Shown: piece by piece, positions 38,320 through 53,300 of the stretch | How the letters are laid out: each line of letters opens with the position of its first letter | Numbering within the stretch: the first letter of the stretch is position 1 | NCBI GenBank assembly: GCA_029168955.1 | Contig: JAPDOI010000368.1 | Location: 124,001-188,000, forward strand | Origin: Aplectana chamaeleonis | Taxonomy: Eukaryota; Nematoda; Chromadorea; Rhabditida; Cosmocercidae | Direction of reading: 5' to 3' | DNA: 64,000 nt | The notes under the pieces: model-generated | Told to the model about the DNA's origin: nothing | Database searches by the model: none | Seen by the model: the letters and a program-made list of their open reading frames with translations, nothing else | Made by a program: the position numbers and the translations under genes

Positions 38320-41300
38320 CTGCAGCAATTCGAAAACTAGTCTTCAAAAGTGTTCGAATTTTTGAGAAATTGGTTAGCTTGATCATTCAGAGCCCCCTAA
38401 ATACTATTAACGATTTTTCGGGGCCAGTGTAAAGGTTACTCTAGACCTTTCCTGTGCTCCGAAGTCCCATTCTTCAATGAGGCCGCCAACCCCGCACGGC
38501 CAGCCGCCTGGTCCATGCGTCAGACTAAAATGAAAACGGAAACCATACCTTTAACTCTATATAGCACAGGAATGCTTATGACGGATCCCTAGAGTCTCTC
38601 AACCAATGTCATCAAAATCCTTTGGAGACTTTTCCTTCTGACGACTTTTTCTCTTGGGCTCTTCAAAAAAAATTCGCCTGGCTACTTTTGCTAATTATAT
38701 CACACATTTTAATGCAATATTAGCCAAAACTTCCCAACTGATGAAGCAGTCTTCTTCTTCACTGAAGAGACCCGGAAAGACTGTGCCAATAAAGTTCGTC
38801 TAATGTGAGGGTCGGAATGAACTTTACTGACCTTTTCGCAGTGAGATTCCAGCAAAATCAAACTATATTAGGAGACGAGCAAGAGCTCCAGAATCGTTAT
38901 TCCTCTTAGATTTTGTGTTCGAGTTTTGACCCTGCCGGCGTTTATTTTAGTCTTTAAAGGCAGCGTACGCGCAGAGATTCGTATTCATTTTTTTACAAAT
39001 CTGCGCAGGGAGGCCTACCAGGATGTGATGTATCGCAAAGAGAGCACCCAAGGCACTCAAATTCCGGAAAAAATCTCGTTCTTTCTGCTGTCGAGAACTG
39101 TGCAAGAACAAGAAGCTTCCAATGCACACGTTCGAACGCGAGGATCTCGCGAAATATGAAACATAGAATTTTGGATTTCCGCAACCTGTAGGAGACTCGT
39201 GGCGCTTCTGTTCCTCGTGTTAGATGACCGACCACGAAAACGTCCTTTCAGACCACGGAGCAGTTTCCGCGAGCCTATAGCATTATGAATACGCAAAACT
39301 GCGGTCTATAGCTTCCCCGACTGTTTCCACTGGACTCAAACATTGGATTGAGAAGAGAAACCCAAATGTGGTTTTCTGCTCGGACGCTGCCTTTGAAGGC
39401 AGCACACACGCTCGCAAACATGGTCAAGATATCAGCATAAATAGGCCCGCACGGCCCCTATCATGTCGTCAACGACGTTTGAAGCGCTGAAAACCATCCA
39501 GGATGACAGTATTTGACCATCCCTGCCACGCACGCCCGTATTTTCACACCCCTTCGAGTAAGGGGCAGAGCAGAGTGCCACGCGGCGCGGCGCGGTCTGA
39601 GGATGGAGAGCCGTATTGATAGATCGCCGCGATCTATCAATACGGCTCTCAGTTATCAGGCCGCGCCGCGCCGCGGTGGCACTCTGCTCAGCCCCTAACG
39701 GAATGAAAAGTTAAACTTGAGAGAACATGTGATAATTGGGAATGATAGCGCTATCAAATGGGAGTGCACGAGAGAAACAGCTCGATTCACCTGGATATTA
39801 CCTGTCTAAACACCTTCAAGCTCTCATCCACTTTCGAGAATGCCGCTCTACTCTGGATGGCTTTCAAAAATGGAGGATTTCATCAGTGCACAAACATGTA
39901 ATATCCAGGTAAATCGAGCTGTTTCTCTCGTGCACTCCCATTTGATAGTGCTATCACTCCCAATTATCACATGTTTTCTCATGTTTAACTTTTCATTCTC
40001 TCTGATGACTCGAGGGATACATCCCCAGGCAAAAGTTGTTTCGCTCCCTATGAAGGGAACGATTCCCACCCGATGGGCAGCATGGGAAGTAGCCGCGACG
40101 AGACACGCAGCGCAGGGTCTAGAAAGGGGATCGTGGGCTTATTGTGAGGGAATTATAGGCATTCGTTCCCTCACAACAAGTTTCGTGATTTTTCGTGCAA
40201 TTACAAGACAAGACGCGGATGGTATGTAAAAGCGATCGATCAACGGCGCGTCCTTTCATTCTATCCTATGTTTTTATGATGCCTTGTTTGTCCTTCCTTT
40301 ATGTCGTTCTCACTTCTTCAAAAACAATGTTCAAATATGTATATCGAGCATTGATGGTATCTAGGAGAGTAACAACAGTCAAGCCAAACAGAAAAAGGCG
40401 GTGCGATTGCGTATTTTCACTAACATAAGTGCAGTATAGGAGTTCTGAAGGAAAAAAAGTTCCAAAAAGTACAAACATTAAGATTTTATCATAAACAGAG
40501 TACTGTAGCCATAGCTGGCTTGATTCCAAGTTTGGCTTTTATCAGTGAGGGGAAACTGCTGATATTTTTAGATGAGTTATTGCTTTCATCGCTTCCTTCA
40601 TCTTTCTGTGTTTCTTCTGCTTTTGAATCCATTAAAGGTTTTATAGTTTTCTCAGTAGTGTGGGCATTGCCAAAACTTTCAGTTTTTGACGTTTCCTGTA
40701 TTTTCTTGCTCAGAAATTAAAAAAAAAATTTATAGTACATGGCCGTTTATGATAGAGTGTCCGCAAAAGCTCACCCGAGCACCCAGTCGACGGCAAAATT
40801 TTGATTTCCTCTGAGTTTTGAAGGGAAAAAAGGACCAAGAAGTTCAATACTAATATTTTTTTATACACAGAATTTAATAGACCTAAGGCCTTTACTGGAG
40901 ACCCAAGCGGAAATAACAAACGAAATGAAAGAAACAAAAAAGCAACAACCCACTAGTACAAATTATGAGCCGTCCCCCCCTCATTATCAATGACAAACAT
41001 AGAACCGGGACAACCATGGCTTCAGTGCATGATTACAAGGGACAGATCCTAGCATAAACTGGAGTTTCGAAAAATGGCCGTTTGATTGTTGTGTGTTTGG
41101 GGGGGGGACAAAAAGAACAACTCAGAGATTGCTGAATTTCCTCAAAGGCAGTGTTCACGATAATCTTGGATTTTGAGATAAATTGTTGATTCGATTGTTT
41201 GGCCCGCGGGTAAAACTGAAATGACAAATGAATGGAGAAAAACGCACCAGCAGGGCACGAAATCCTCAAATCTCACCCCGCAGAAACTGTTCGTTGTGAC

Positions 41301-44300
41301 AATCAAATATTTTGTGGAACCGTCTTTTGCATTCCTCCGTTCTTTCCTTCGGACCCTGACTAATACTATTTTGCCTGAAATATTGTTCCATTTTCGATTA
41401 GCCCTATTTTCCACTAGTGACAACAAACGTGAACATGTTCATCCTTAAAGACACAGTCCAACCTCAGAATCGATTTTTCGTTTTTCTACCTATCTTGGAG
41501 AAAATTTCACGCTGATCACAATGGTGTCTCAAGAATCGCTCAGAACTCACTATGAACGGAGTTATAGCCCCTCAAAGATGTCGGTTTTGAACGGCTAGAA
41601 ATTCGAGGACGAGTTGTCTCGAGCCTGTATTTTCTCGTTATTCGCAGCCATCGTTCTGGAGCAGGCCACAATATGAAGCCAGACCAAAAACAAATCGAAA
41701 AACATATCCTCTGGTTCCGGGCCTGATTTAGTGTGTGCAATTGCGGACTTGCGTCGTAGGGGCGCGACGCTTCGCTTTCGCACGAGGTTCCGCGCGCGCC
41801 CCTCATCAGCTGTACTTGGGCGTGTTTTTCTACATTTTCAAGGTTTTTCCTAGTTTTTCGATCGTACGAAAGCGATGCGTCGCGCCCCCACGACGCAAGT
41901 CCGCAATTGCACACACTAAATCAGGTCCGGAACCAGAGGGTAGGTTTTGAATAAAATCATTCGCGCGTCTCTTCCCTATTGAGGTCGGAAACCTGGCAGT
42001 GGGCGTTCCCCACTTTTTCTTTCAAGGGGCGTGGCCGACTTTTTCCTGGCTTTTTCTCGCTTATTTGAGCGAACTGAAATTTCGCGCTTGGCAGGGTTGC
42101 TATAGGCGGCGACCGAACCATAATATCAAAAATTACCTCTGAGGTTGGACTGTGCCTTTGAAGGCAAATGTCGCAATAAAATATTCTTGTTTTCTTTTCC
42201 TCTCTAAACCCTTTTCTGGGTCAAGAGTAGTAGGACCAATGAGGGAAAATCGCGAAAAAAAACGCTGCTTCGGCCCAAATTTGAAGCCTGAACTATCCGG
42301 TCTTTTGGTGATGGACGAGCCCACTCCTCATCATTGGCAGCGATGATCTCTGATATCAAGAAGATCAGCTAGCTTGAAATTGAATTTTAACCAATGAATA
42401 TTATCCTTCGGACTCATCTAGTCAAAAACATTGACTGAGGTGCTTGCTTTCATTGGTCAACTCTTTTCATTACGTAAATTTGCATTTAATTCTTCCTCTG
42501 AATGTCGATGATTTTGCTCGGCACTGCTCGGCATGAAGCTGCGATCTTTTTTTGCGGCGCTGTGCACGTGTGCACGAACTAGCATCTTTGGACACTAGAA
42601 ACTCTTATTCTAGCCCGTTTTTCACAGTGCTACCTGCATAGTTTTTCAGCTGTTTTCTATCTAAGCTGATTTTTATAGTTTTTCAGTTAGCGTTTTTCAT
42701 CGCGACCGCTGCCTTTAAGTTTATAATTCACCAACGGTACAAAATTTTCACGGAAGTGTAGATGTTTCCATCTCCAGAGTTTTCCATGGTTAGGGCCCGA
42801 TATCGTGATATCTTTATCACCGGTGAGGTTGCTTCCCCACTCCCAAGTCTGTTTAGAGCTTCAGCCGCTTACTGCTGGAGAAAGGCGGTGTGTGAATGTA
42901 ACAAACCGCTTTTCATTTCTTTCATACTCTACCCTTTATCGATTGGGTACCATCAATTTTGTTTACCGTGAGAATTTCGTGCCATTGGCAATTTATAATC
43001 GTCTTGTTCATCCAACCGGACAACTAGTTCAGGCCAGAGACTAATGTCACTAATAAGACGTTCTAGGGAGTTTCTCGCCATTTCTTCGTATTTTTGGTAA
43101 CACTTGGTTGCCAACGCAATGTTTTGAGTGGAAAACTCGGGAACGAAAATCGTTGTGAACACTGCCTTTAAAACACCGCTCGTTTGTCGCGGATGGATGG
43201 GGAGATAAATGTAATAATATAATAAAGAATTTTTTTAGCTCAAACTTTTGTCCACGGGGTTATTTGGGGCGCTGAACAAAAATAAAAAATATATAGTGGC
43301 TAGTTGCGTTCTTTTCAGAAGGTTATGCTAGGTTTCTTTAAATAAATGATACGTTTCCCACCAAAAGCTACAGATATCTTAAGAAAAAAACTCAAAGAGG
43401 ACCTCATAATCCTGTTCAGAGCCCCAAATTACCCCCTCCTTAACGAAAGTTTGAGCCAAAATTGTCTGAGTTTTTGAGATCCAGAAAATTACACCTTTTG
43501 TCGTGTTCGATCTAACCAGGTGCATTAATGACATTAAGCAAACTTCAAATTGTTTCTTTTTTGCTCTCCCACAGCTTTTTTTTTCGAAAATCCAGTTTAT
43601 GCTGAGATCAACCCCTAGTTAGTGGAAATACGGAAATGTATCACCGTTAAGGCCGGCATTAAGGCGCATTTCTCCGGTTTTTCGAGCCGGTCCACGTGGT
43701 CCACGTGAGCATTGAAGCGCTGTAACATGTCAAGATTCTCGTAATCAGCTGTTGTGTTTCTCCTTTTCAGAGCCCTCCGCAGCCAACGTGGACCACGTGG
43801 ACCGGCTTGAAAAAATGAAGAAGAGCTGTATGTATGTACTTGCCCTTGTAACAAAACCTTTACAATCTCGTTGACAGCTTGAAAGAGAGTTCGTGAAGAA
43901 TCGAAAATCTGCTGCATATGTCGCTGGAGTTCCTTTCTAGCGACATGCTCAGCAGATTTTCGAGTCTTCATTAGTTTCGTTCGAGTGATATAACACCTGT
44001 GATTGTATCCGCATCCAGGTCTTCTTTGTTAGACACAATTTTTCCCGAAATTTCACTAATAAACCCGATAACAGATATTTTGAACTCTGAGGTCCACTGA
44101 CTCCAAGAACTGAAGTGTACCAGGGTAACCCGAGAAGTTTCAAGAAAAAGCTGTTCATAGGTAAGTCAGTGTTTTCAGCTCATTTGTTGTGTTTCTAATT
44201 TATTCGATACCGTAGAAATTTAGGTCCACGTTCGCCACATTTTGAAGCGCACTACGGTTCTGGTAAGGGAGCCTCATCACTCCAACGTAGTCAGAGTCGT

Positions 44301-47300
44301 AGCCAAAGCTGCGTCGATTTCGCGCGAAATGCAGCAATCGTCAACAAGGCTTCAGAGGTGGGTCAATTCCAGTATGAGCATGAACAGGTTTTCACACTAT
44401 CCTAGACGGGGGGGGGAGCACTCAGGATTAAAGTCAGAAATGAAATGCACCACCGATTGGTCCGCGAGGCGACTGAAGAGGTTTGGTTTCGCCCAAGACT
44501 TGTGATGACTTATACGTTTATAAAGCAGTTAATAAAATCTTCAAAACAAAATTTCTGGGGATTTCCTCCTGGATATTAGTGAGAGGGTGTAGGAGACATC
44601 TGTTGACAAAACTTGAGCCAGATCGGTTCACAAATAACGAAGTTGTGAGCCACGAAGCTTAAGAAAATTTCATGGTGTGCGTCGTAGGCCGTGATCCGTG
44701 GGCCGTCACGCTTTTCATTTCTTACTTCATCAGTATATGCCACTGCCAATGGTTCTGATGACGTCATCGAGACGTCGTGAAGAGCGCCGGTGAAAGTGCG
44801 TACTCTCTATAAAACGTCGAAATTCACATCATTCGAGGCGCGAGCGGCGCGCACGACGCATGGGCCTCCGTCTGCCCTCCGCTATCTCACTGTCTCTAAC
44901 CTCCACTCCGCACCAGCACGCCTAGGAACCATGTGAATTTCGCCGTTTTATAGCCTGTAGGACCCAAATAGGAAAACGCCAAGCGCCGCCTCAAGTTTGT
45001 AGGACCCAACTGGGAGAGCGCCGAGCGCCAGGTACAGTGTGTGGGACCCAACTGGGGGTGCGCCTAGCACCGAAAAATGAGTGCGGGATCCAACTGATAG
45101 GGTGCCGAGCGCCGGGGAAAGTGTGCGGGACCCCTTATGGAAATGCTACCGCTGTGGAGACCAGGGTGCGTGGATGCATCTGCAGTCAATCAACACAGTT
45201 TGTTCGAGTAATTACTGAACTTGTCAGAATTCGTACTCATGACACATCATCGATCGATAATCAACATTATCGATTTTCGCGCTCAATGCACAAAATGCGG
45301 CCGGGAGTGATGATTGTTAATGGGTGTGGGTCACTTGTTTGGGAAATTCTAATCATCACGTAATATCGATCATTAATTATTAATGCTATCAATTTTTCAC
45401 CTGTTGCTCAAAATGCGACAGTGAGTGGCGTTTTGCATGGGTGTGGGTCACAAGTTTTAAAAATTGTACCCATCCTACAATACAATACCGCGCGTATCTT
45501 TTGGTCATCCGGCGCGCTAGGGCGCTGGAGCGCGCCGTTTGGCGTCGTTCCTCCATAACTCGGTTCAAAGTGGTTCATTTCGAAAATAAACGTCATATTT
45601 GAAATCAGCATGGAAAATGCGACTCAGTGAACGTACAAATGTTTTAAAAAATTTCAAAGGAGAGATTTTGGGTTACGGTAGCTATCAAATGTTTCCTGTG
45701 TCCAAAAGGATTGGCGATTAAGAGTAGTTGTATATGGTTTTTCAACGTTTACTTTTATTCATCACATTCGTGTTCTGTTTTTGAACCTCTGAATTCCTTC
45801 CAGAGCGTTCTGTCAACATCCTACCAAGAGTTTTTTTTAATACAAAAACCACTATTGCTAACCACATATGGACGTGAATGCTATCGAACTACGAATTTCC
45901 TCTATATTGGTGAGCATTTTTGAAACAAATTGCAAAAAATTCATTGAGAATTCAGGTTAGAAGAAGTCAGTTTTTAAGATGAAATGATTTTTGGTTTTCG
46001 GATATAAAGGTAGCAGGTTCTATGGCAATTTTTACCAGACATGTGAAAAATACAGCAATGCAGTTTCTGCCGTTTCTAATTGCGGAAAGAAATCAGGTTC
46101 AAAATCAGGTAAGCATGAAATTCTCTCGAAAAATCAACAATTGGGAATATTTTCAATTTTTTAAAAATTTAAATTTCATTAAACTTCCAAAATTTTATTT
46201 TCACACTAAAAATCTCCCAGGACGCCACGCATTTTTTTAACAGCGCATGAATACGCTTGGGAATGGTTTCAAAGATGTGAAATTTGCCGAAACATTCTAA
46301 ATTTTTCAAGAAAAAAAATGAAATTTCGAAATTGAATTTTCATTAAAAGTTCCTAGTTCGGACTCCATCCCAGACGTCTCTTGAAACGGCTCATTTTTCA
46401 AAACTCCACTTATAAAATTCTAATATTGCGAGGGTATTCGCAACTTCTTCGGGCCCAAACGTACTCGCCGCTAAGGTCTCACCAGCGACCCTTGCGCAGA
46501 GCAATATTCAGAGGGCTCTCGTGGTCGTTCCTGACAACGTCATCCGGAATCATCCCACTGTCCTAGACTGAACTTAGAGCAGATCTGGAAATAGCCTTCA
46601 CTCCGTCTCGACGCTCCTTTCTGCTTCAGAAAGCGTTCACCGTAAAGTACAAAAAAACGAAATTACGGGTGGTGCAGTTACAGGGAAACACTAAAACAGT
46701 GCAGTGAAAACGTAAATGTGGGCTGTGCTCCAATAGTTGATATCGGCACTTTATGAACCCAATTTATGGTAGGTCTCAAATCTTTCCGATGTGTGGTAAG
46801 TATGACGCAGTGATCGGTATAACGGACCATCATAGCATTGAATTAAAGAAGGGGCGTAGTGCATGTTTGGAGCAGTTGGTGTGCGTGCCGTCACGGGGTG
46901 AACGTTGCTGGTTCAGTTCTCGCGTATTTCCGTGATTTTTGCACATAACTCCGTCAGCTTCATCAGTTCATAGGTTTGATAGCTCACGTTAACACGAGCA
47001 TACTAGAGCAGTTGGCGTGCGTGCCGTTGTGATAAGAGTTTCGCAAGTTCATTTCCCATAGAGCATTGAAGTTTTTGCGTTGAGGGGTGTTTCTTCGTGA
47101 CAAACTCGGAATTATCATATGACATTAGTATTCTTTGTCTTGTCTTCTTACGAAAAACTTCTCGTGTTAATGTGAAAACACGAGGGAGTTTAGGACCAGC
47201 CCCAGACATTCGTCTTTGGGCTGGAGTAGCTCTTTTGGTCCTACTATCGAAAATGGTCTTACGTGGGGTCCAAATGGTAATTTTTTTTGCGATTTTCGTG

Positions 47301-50300
47301 AACGAGTCTGGGCTATAAAATGTTAAATTTCAGATAAATTCAGAATATGTTGACAGCTTCAAAACATATTTATGCACTTTACCACGCTCGAATTAGAGCT
47401 CCATAAGTTGTGAAGAGGCGTCAGAAGGTTTCTCTGAAGTAGGCAGTTCGTCATGGTACCATCAAAACTGATGTATCGCAGCCCAATCGCCACTAAAAAC
47501 TTTGTTTTTGTTTTCGGGTTTATCCCGACTTCTTGAGAATTTTCGGGTAGCAGGAACTTTCTTCACACATTCTATTTTCGCAGATAAGCTGCTCACCGCA
47601 TCGTCAAGTTTTGGACCTCTTCAAATACTATTTCGTTCAACAAAACTCACAGGAAATTGGTCGGTCCTGACCAAATTGGAAACAATTGGTGCCCCAGGCT
47701 CTGTTCCAAAATACTGCATTGGTTTCAAAACCATAAAAAATAGTTGTGGCGGTAACTTTTCTAACTCGCAAAACCCGTGGTGAGCAGATGGACCCACAAA
47801 CTATTTTCTAAGATTTTTTGTTGAACGAAATAGTATTTGGAGAGGTCCAAATCTTCACGATGCGGTGAGCAGCCTATCTACGGAAATAGAAAGTGTGAAG
47901 AAACTTGCTGTTATCCGAAATTCGTCAAGAAGTCGGGATAAAACTGAAAACAAAAATAAGGTTGTCAGAGGCGATTGGGCTGCGATACGTCAGTTTTGAC
48001 GGTACCGTGAAGAACTGCCTACTCCAAAGGACCCTTCTGATGCTTATTCGCAACCTACCAAGCTCCAATTCGAGCTTGGTGAAGTACACAAAATTATTTT
48101 GAATATGTTCAAAGCCACCCTCAGAGCTCAGCTTTGAATGGAAATTGAGCAACCCGAAATCGCGACCTATTATTGTAGACTCTCAGAAACTAATCGCAAC
48201 TAATAATCTAGGGATTCAGACCCCCATCTATGGGCGGGAGCATATTTTTTTCTGTTTTCAATCGAATAGTAATTACATTTTAAGTTTATCTGAAATTTGA
48301 CATTTCATAGCCCATACTTGTCTCCCAATTAAACCCCAGGTAAGACCATTTTTAGATGGAGGTCAAAAGAACTATTCCAGCCCAAAGACGAGTGTCTGGG
48401 GCTGGTCGTAAACTCCCTCGTGTTTTCACAACAACAAGAGAAGTTTTTCTTAAGAAGACAAGACAATGAATACTGATGTCGTATGTTTCTTCCACGTTTG
48501 TCACGAAGAAACAACCCTCAACGCAAAAACTTCAATGCTCTATGGGAAATGAACTTGCGACGCTCTTATCACAATGGCGCGCACGCCAACTGCTCTATTA
48601 TGCACGTGCTAACGCGAGCTATCAAACTTATGAACTGATGAAACTGACGGAGTTATGTGCAAAAATCAGAGAAATACGCAAGAACTGAACCAGCAACGTT
48701 CACCCCGTGACGGCACGCACACCAACTGCTCCAAACATGCACTTCGTCTCGTCTTTAATTGAATGCTATGAAGGTCCGTTATACCGATCACTGCGTCATA
48801 CTTACCACACATCGGAAAGATTTGAGACCTACCATAAATTGGGTTCATAAAGTGCCGATATCAACTATTGGAGAACAGCCCACATTTACGTTTTCACTGC
48901 ACTGTTTTAGTGTTTTCTGTAACTGCACCACCCGAAATTTCGTTTTTTTTGTACTTTACCGTGAATGCTTTCTGAAGCACAAAGGAGCGTCGAGAGGGAG
49001 TGAAGGTGAAGGCATTGCTTTACGCAAAGGTCGCTGGTGAGACCTTAGCGGCTAGTACATTTGGGGCCCGAAGAAGTTGCGGATACCCTCGCAATATTAG
49101 AATTTTATAAGTGGAGTTTTGAAAAATGAGCCGTTTCAAGAGACGTCTGGGATGGAGTCCGAACTAGGAACTTTTAATGAAAATTCAATTTCGAAATTTC
49201 ATTTTTTTCTTGAAAAATTTAGAATGTTTCGGCAAATTTCACATCTTTGAAACCATTCCCAAGCGTATTCATGCGCTGTTAAAAAAATGCGTGGCGTCCT
49301 GGGAGATTTTTAGTGTGAAAAAAAAATTTGGAAGTTTAATGAAATTTAAATTTTTAAAAAATTGAAAATACTCCCAATTGTTGATTTTTCGAGAGAATTT
49401 CATGCTTTACCTGATTTTGAACCTGATTTCGTTCCGCAATTAGAAACGGCAGAAACTGCATTGCTGTATTTTTCACATGTCTGGTAAAATTTGCCATAGA
49501 ACCTGCTACCTTTATATCCGAAAACCAAAAATCATTTCATCTTAAAAACTGACTTCTTCTAACCTGAATTCTCAATGAATTTGTTGCAATTTGTTTCAAA
49601 AATGCTCACCAATATAGAGGAAATTCGTAGTTCGATAACATTCACATCCATATGTGGTTAGCAATAGTGGTTTTTGTATTAAAAAAAAACTCTTGGTAGG
49701 ATGTTGACAGAACGCTCTGGAAGGAATTCAGAGGTTCAAAAACAGAACACGAATGTGATGAATAAAAGTAAACGTTGAAAAACCATATACAACTACTATT
49801 AATCGCCAATCCTTTTGGACACAGGAAGCATTTGATAGCTACCGTAACCCAAAATCTCTCCTTTGAAATTTTTTAAAACATTTGTACGTTCACTGAGTCG
49901 CATTTTCCATGCTGATTTCAAATCTGACGTTTATTTTCGAAATGAACCACTTTGAACCGAGTTATGGAGAAACGACGCCAAACGGCGCGCTCCGGCGCCC
50001 TAGCGCGCCGGATGACCAAAAGATACGCGCGGTATTGTATTGTCCGTTGGAGGTTTCACTTCTCCGAAATGGAAATCGAGGAGCAACAATCAAACCACAA
50101 AGGGAACCTTGGGGAAAAAATATGAAATTGAGCTCGGTTTTAGGTTTTCGGTAAAGTATGAAAGGAAAGGATATGGAAATTAAAAACGACCGAATGTCTG
50201 CAATTGCGGATTCTGAGACGGAAACAATTCGGGCCCAAAATTCGTCTAGGCACGTTATTTGGGGGGCCGAACGCGACTATGGAGTCTGTTCTCAGGTTTT

Positions 50301-53300
50301 CAGTAAACTAAGTAAGGAAAAGACCGGAGAATAAAAAAAGCCTGAGCGAATGTTCGCGATTGCGGATTTCAAAAATGGAAACGATTTGTGCCCAAACTTT
50401 GTATAGGCACGTTATTTGAAGCGATGAACACAAATATGAAGTTCGCTTTCATGTTAACGGTAGAGTACAGAAGATAACGACCGGAGAATCATGGAAGACC
50501 TTTTGTTTCTTTTTTTTCCGAAGGGGAATTTCTTAAAATAAAATGAAATTCGTAATTGTTTTGCTTCGCTACAAAAGGTTTGTGATTTGGCATTAAAGAA
50601 ATTGTTAGAATCTCATTAGAAGACTTGAAATACCTCATGCGCATGATTTGGCATTCAGCTCGGAGGAAACGCTAGAAACTCAGGGAAATGATGAACATTT
50701 GATTTGGCTGTGCAGTTTTTTAATAAATAACGAAAATTCAGTGTAGCATTGGAAAAACAAATTACGCCCGTCTTTTCTTCTTTAAAAAACGTCTTTTCTA
50801 GAATCAGGCAAATAGTTACAGCTTGGTTTGCAAAGCTGAGAACCAAGTTTTGGCTTACACCCGATTATCCAGGAGCAGCAACTTTGAAAAAAAAATTCAA
50901 TAAAAGTGAAAACAACATCACACAACGTGTTTATACAAAAGCCGCCGACTAGTTGCGGCCAAACGGATTAAAACGGGTGCTCAGTAGCACCTGCTGATTT
51001 GTTTTTCCAATGCTACACTGAATTTTTGCTATTTATCAAACAAGTGCACAGCCAAATCAATGGCTCATCATTTCCCTGGATTTTTAGCGTCTCCTCCGAG
51101 CTGCCTGCCAAATCATACGCATGAGGTATTCCACGTCTTTTAACAAGATTCTCACAATTTCTTCAATGCCAAATCATAAACCTTTTGTAGCGAAGCAAAA
51201 CAGTTACAAGAATTTTATATTTACTTAGATTTAGATTTATAAAAAATGAAAAAAAGAATAATGCATGCAACAATTAAGCCTTCCCTTTCTCACGTTTCAT
51301 TACAGAGAAGAAAAAGGCTGACTAATGCTGCTGAGGAAGCTGTTGAGAACGATATGGATACTCAAACATCCAAGCAACTCGCTCAATATTATGCAAAGCC
51401 GTCTTCAAGGCCCTCGTGCGGTGCGGTGCAAAATCATGCAGGCACTTTAGTTTTCATTAATTCTACATGAATTTTGAATTTCTCTAAAAACATTTTAGGC
51501 CTTTTGGTGGCATAGAAAATCATTACAAAATAGCTGAGTTGAACAAAAAACTCCTATAACTTGGCACCAGGCGAGATTTCTGATTTTCTGCTTGAAAATG
51601 CTCATTTTATTTCATTTTTGCTGCAAGTAATGATGTGAAATCGGCAATTGCGATTTGCCGTGGCCCTAAATAATAGTGTTTTAAGTGGTGGGATATAGGT
51701 ATCACATAATTAAGTGAGACGTAAGAAGCGTTTAGGTGTTCTACAGTAAACTCCCGATTAGGAGAGCCTTGATAAGCATGGTTTATTCCTGGAAGGATTC
51801 ATAGGAGGAAGGGACCAGAAGTACCAATGTGAGGAAAAAAGAGCTATAATGAAAGGGGATTGTGGCTTTGTTGTGAGGGATTAGGGAGTTCGATGGTCAA
51901 TCTGAGCCAGGTTAACTCACAATCACCTCACAAAGAGCATCTTTTCCCTCACACGAACCCCTTGTGAGGGACCGACTCCGCCCACTTTAGGGATACTATA
52001 GGCTCTGTCGGTGGGGAAGGATGTCTATCGAGAGCGCCATGTTCCCCTCGATTCATCAGAGCTGTTACTCAAAGGGGTGTGAAAATACGGGCGTGCGTGA
52101 CAGGGATGGCCAAATACTGTCATCCTGAATGGTTTTCAGCGCTTCAAACGTCGTTGACGACATGGTAGGGGCCGTGCGGGCCTATTTATGCTGATATCTT
52201 GACCATGTTTGCGAGCGTGTATGCTGCCTTTAAGCATTGGCGTAAAGGGTAGGTCAGATAGAAGTGTTGCACCCCTACGTTGAGATTTGGCCAGAACAGG
52301 GATTCCCTTCTCCTCGGGGGAGATTGGAGAATGTTTCAAACGTTACATATCCTCTGTTTCCGAGTGTATTTATTTCCGCTCGTCGCATGCTTCTGCGCGC
52401 GTACGCTGCGTCTCCTTATCCTTAACGGTTTACGGAGAATTTGCCCCAATGCTCGGAGAATTTGCCCGATGCGCAGCGCGTGGAGAATATGCCCGCGAGG
52501 GGGAGAAAATGCCCGTCGCGAGGGGAGAAAATGCCCGCATCAAAAATACAGTTCTTCTATGACCCTGCCTTATTATTAACTGCCTACCGCAACCTAATAT
52601 GTCGGGATCATACTACCAGCGACGAGAGACGCGACGCAATGCTTACCATCCATATTGACCAAAAATCGATATGCCTATTATACATCGTCGCCGTTGCTGG
52701 TCGCGGGAAGTATGATCCTGGCCTTAGACTGAAACATTCAACGCTTGCACACGCGTACCCACGGTATAAGTGCATCGAAATCTCACCCGAACTGCACAGT
52801 TTCGTAGCTAATTCTATTGTGCGAAAAACTGAACAAAGAACAAAACTATGAAATAGTGTAGGTGCTTAAACTTCATTCGAAGAAGTAAAATGTGGTAATT
52901 ATTAGAATCTTTTCTAACCTCTAGCATAACCGCCTATTCAACTTCTCTGAAGTTAGAAAAATGGTGTTACCCGCAGGTAATCCCTGCAGTAAGCAAATTA
53001 TTCCAAATTAACTGGGTGATAGCAATGCAGAGCAATAAGTCTGGCTAAAGAGTCCAAATATCTTTTGCACGTTCTCGGCGTGATCTTAGAGTCAGGGAAC
53101 GCAGAGAATGTTGGATTTCTTCTTGAAACCTGCACTGTCCTTCCAGCTCTGCCGGTCTTATGTAGCGATCTGGCCCAGATCCATCCAAAATCGATGGCAG
53201 TAGATTAAGGTTTAGGTTTAGGCAGCAAAAAAAAAATGAAGAAACAGCAGAAAGGAGAAAAAAATGGAGAAACAGACAGCAGCAGAGAAGTGAGCGGAGC

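Larger units (their letters stand above)
41147..43170 (+). mobile_element. Subfamily B element split by three insertions
   Basis: 41147-41445 and 43006-43170 align with the halves of 233-724; the break falls in CATGTTCATCC. Three elements fill it end to end: 41446-42160, 42157-42720 and 42719-43005. Confidence 0.75.
39392..52236. mobile_element. Two inverted halves of a GCATACACGCTCG element, 12.8 kb apart
   Basis: 39392-39559 and 52062-52236 are inverted copies over about 165 bases (AAGATATCAGCATAAATAGG in the left copy). Either the ends of a very long element, one element opened by a large insertion, or two broken copies. Exon-like sequences lie between them. Confidence 0.45.

Noticed and set aside
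46753..48848. A 60-codon frame present twice
   Set aside because: The two copies are the opposite arms of the 4.6-kb palindrome; no splice or codon evidence for a gene.
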